A stretch of 7,063 bases of DNA, taken from positions 1 through 7,063 of the forward strand of contig DKIB01000024.1 of the NCBI GenBank assembly GCA_002454015.1, in the 5' to 3' direction. A program made the translations under genes and the position numbers. Source of the stretch: Proteobacteria bacterium UBA6729 (GTDB taxonomy: Bacteria; Pseudomonadota; Gammaproteobacteria; Porifericomitales; Porifericomitaceae). This document shows, in pieces, positions 6,410-7,063 of this stretch (position 1 is the stretch's first letter; each line of letters begins with the position of its first letter). The notes below the pieces were generated by a model. It ran no database searches, was not told where the DNA came from, and saw only the letters and a program-made list of their open reading frames with translations.

Positions 6410-7063
6410 TTACTCCAGGGCCTCGATCCGTTCCTCCAGGGAAGGATGCGAATCCCACCAGCTGCCCCCTCCTCCCCCTTCATATTCCTCCAGTAGCAGC
6501 CTGAAGCTGTCGGTCAGATCGGTGGCAGAGTTGCCGGTGGATTCCAGCAGTGCAGCCGCGTAGACATCTGCTTCCGCCTCAAAGCCGCGGGAATAGGCGG
6601 CCTGGGACAGGCTGACCACCAGCACGGCAAGTTCTTCAATGACCTCCTCATCAGTTCCGACCACTGCTGCGGTGAGCACGATAATCCCTATGGCTCTGGC
6701 GATATTGCGTATGACGTGGCGTTCCTCTATGTGCCCGAGTTCATGTGCCAGTACCGCATTGATCAGCCGTTCATCTTCAAGCAACTCTACCATTGCATCG
6801 GTTATGACGATGGGGCCTCCCGCCAACGCAAAGGCATTGGCTCCGAATCTTTCAGAACCCCGGAAATGCAGTGCGGGTTCTGGAGTCAGTCCGGTCTCAC
6901 TCAACAGGGCCGCATAGCCCTCTGCTATTCGCATCTGCACGGAGGGTGCCAGCCCGGATGGCTGCAGTGCCCCTTTATCCATCAATTTGAGGGCTGCGGA
7001 CCCCACTGCCCGATCCAGATCGCGGGGGAGATGGGCCACCAGTGCATCGGCGGCAACCGGTAG
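6410..7063 (-). CDS. M48-family metalloprotease (5' partial)
   Basis: This is a zinc-dependent peptidase of the M48 (HtpX/Ste24/Oma1-like) group, on the minus strand and open at the right edge; the frame continues to 7063 without a start that must be used (GTG 7039 is internal to conserved sequence). It shows the zinc site HELGH at nt 6731-6745, preceded by INAVLAHE. About 50 residues later SRGFEAEAD gives the third zinc ligand in the SRxxExxAD pattern, and a C-terminal SHPSLEERI motif follows. Upstream, FGANAFALAGGPIVITDAMVELL is the standard substrate-strand region, with asparagine and the GG-I-T block. A hydrophobic stretch AIGIIVLTAAVV follows the zinc motif. The N-terminal lead-in (LPRDLDRAVGSAAL) resembles bacterial M48 proteins that carry an extra membrane domain upstream, which would lie outside the window. 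It probably acts in membrane or envelope protein quality control. It is an ordinary chromosomal gene and likely marks the boundary of the defence locus. Confidence 0.92.
   Translation of the reverse strand, partial: LPVAADALVAHLPRDLDRAVGSAALKLMDKGALQPSGLAPSVQMRIAEGYAALLSETGLTPEPALHFRGSERFGANAFALAGGPIVITDAMVELLEDERLINAVLAHELGHIEERHVIRNIARAIGIIVLTAAVVGTDEEVIEELAVLVVSLSQAAYSRGFEAEADVYAAALLESTGNSATDLTDSFRLLLEEYEGGGGGSWWDSHPSLEERIEALE

Noticed and set aside
1..7063. CRISPR array, tRNA, rRNA, insertion sequence or attachment-site repeats
   Set aside because: No regularly spaced repeats, cloverleaf-like segment, transposase frame or terminal inverted repeats were seen by eye on either strand.

Overview
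The window looks like a chromosomal defence locus from a moderately GC-rich proteobacterium. A gammaproteobacterium is plausible from the style of the Hsd and M48 proteins, but the sequence alone does not prove it. It holds a partly dismantled type I restriction-modification (R-M) operon carrying two other defence-type modules, followed by an ankyrin-like gene and the end of a chromosomal protease gene.

Left part (3-3039, + strand): the 3' part of hsdM (N6-adenine methyltransferase subunit, entering with its NPPY catalytic motif) overlaps by 4 nt a complete GmrSD-like DUF262/HNH nuclease gene. That gene overlaps by 1 nt a 65-codon hsdS relic, which keeps only the N-terminal start of a specificity subunit.

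Middle (3050-4743, + strand): a complete DarT-DarG toxin-antitoxin pair lies between the hsdS relic and the hsdR relic. DarT is a DNA thymidine ADP-ribosyltransferase. DarG joins a macrodomain hydrolase to a DarT-binding C-terminal domain. This pair is more AT-rich than its flanks. Next (4775-about 5140) comes an hsdR relic with a well-conserved beginning, broken by three frame changes and then lost. A short hydrophobic ORF of unknown origin (5154-5390) follows.

Right part: a 344-aa protein with diverged ankyrin-like repeats (5360-6394, + strand) converges on the 3' part of an M48-family metalloprotease gene (6410-7063, - strand, 5' end outside the window).

Reading: the order hsdM - DUF262/HNH - hsdS' - darT - darG - hsdR' suggests an originally complete type I operon with embedded accessory modules. 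It has lost target recognition (HsdS) and cleavage (HsdR), while the self-contained GmrSD-like nuclease and DarTG stay intact. DarTG may now hold the locus in place as an addiction module and anti-phage system. The individual families are known. The less common features are the nested arrangement, the selective decay, and the poorly characterised ankyrin-like neighbour.
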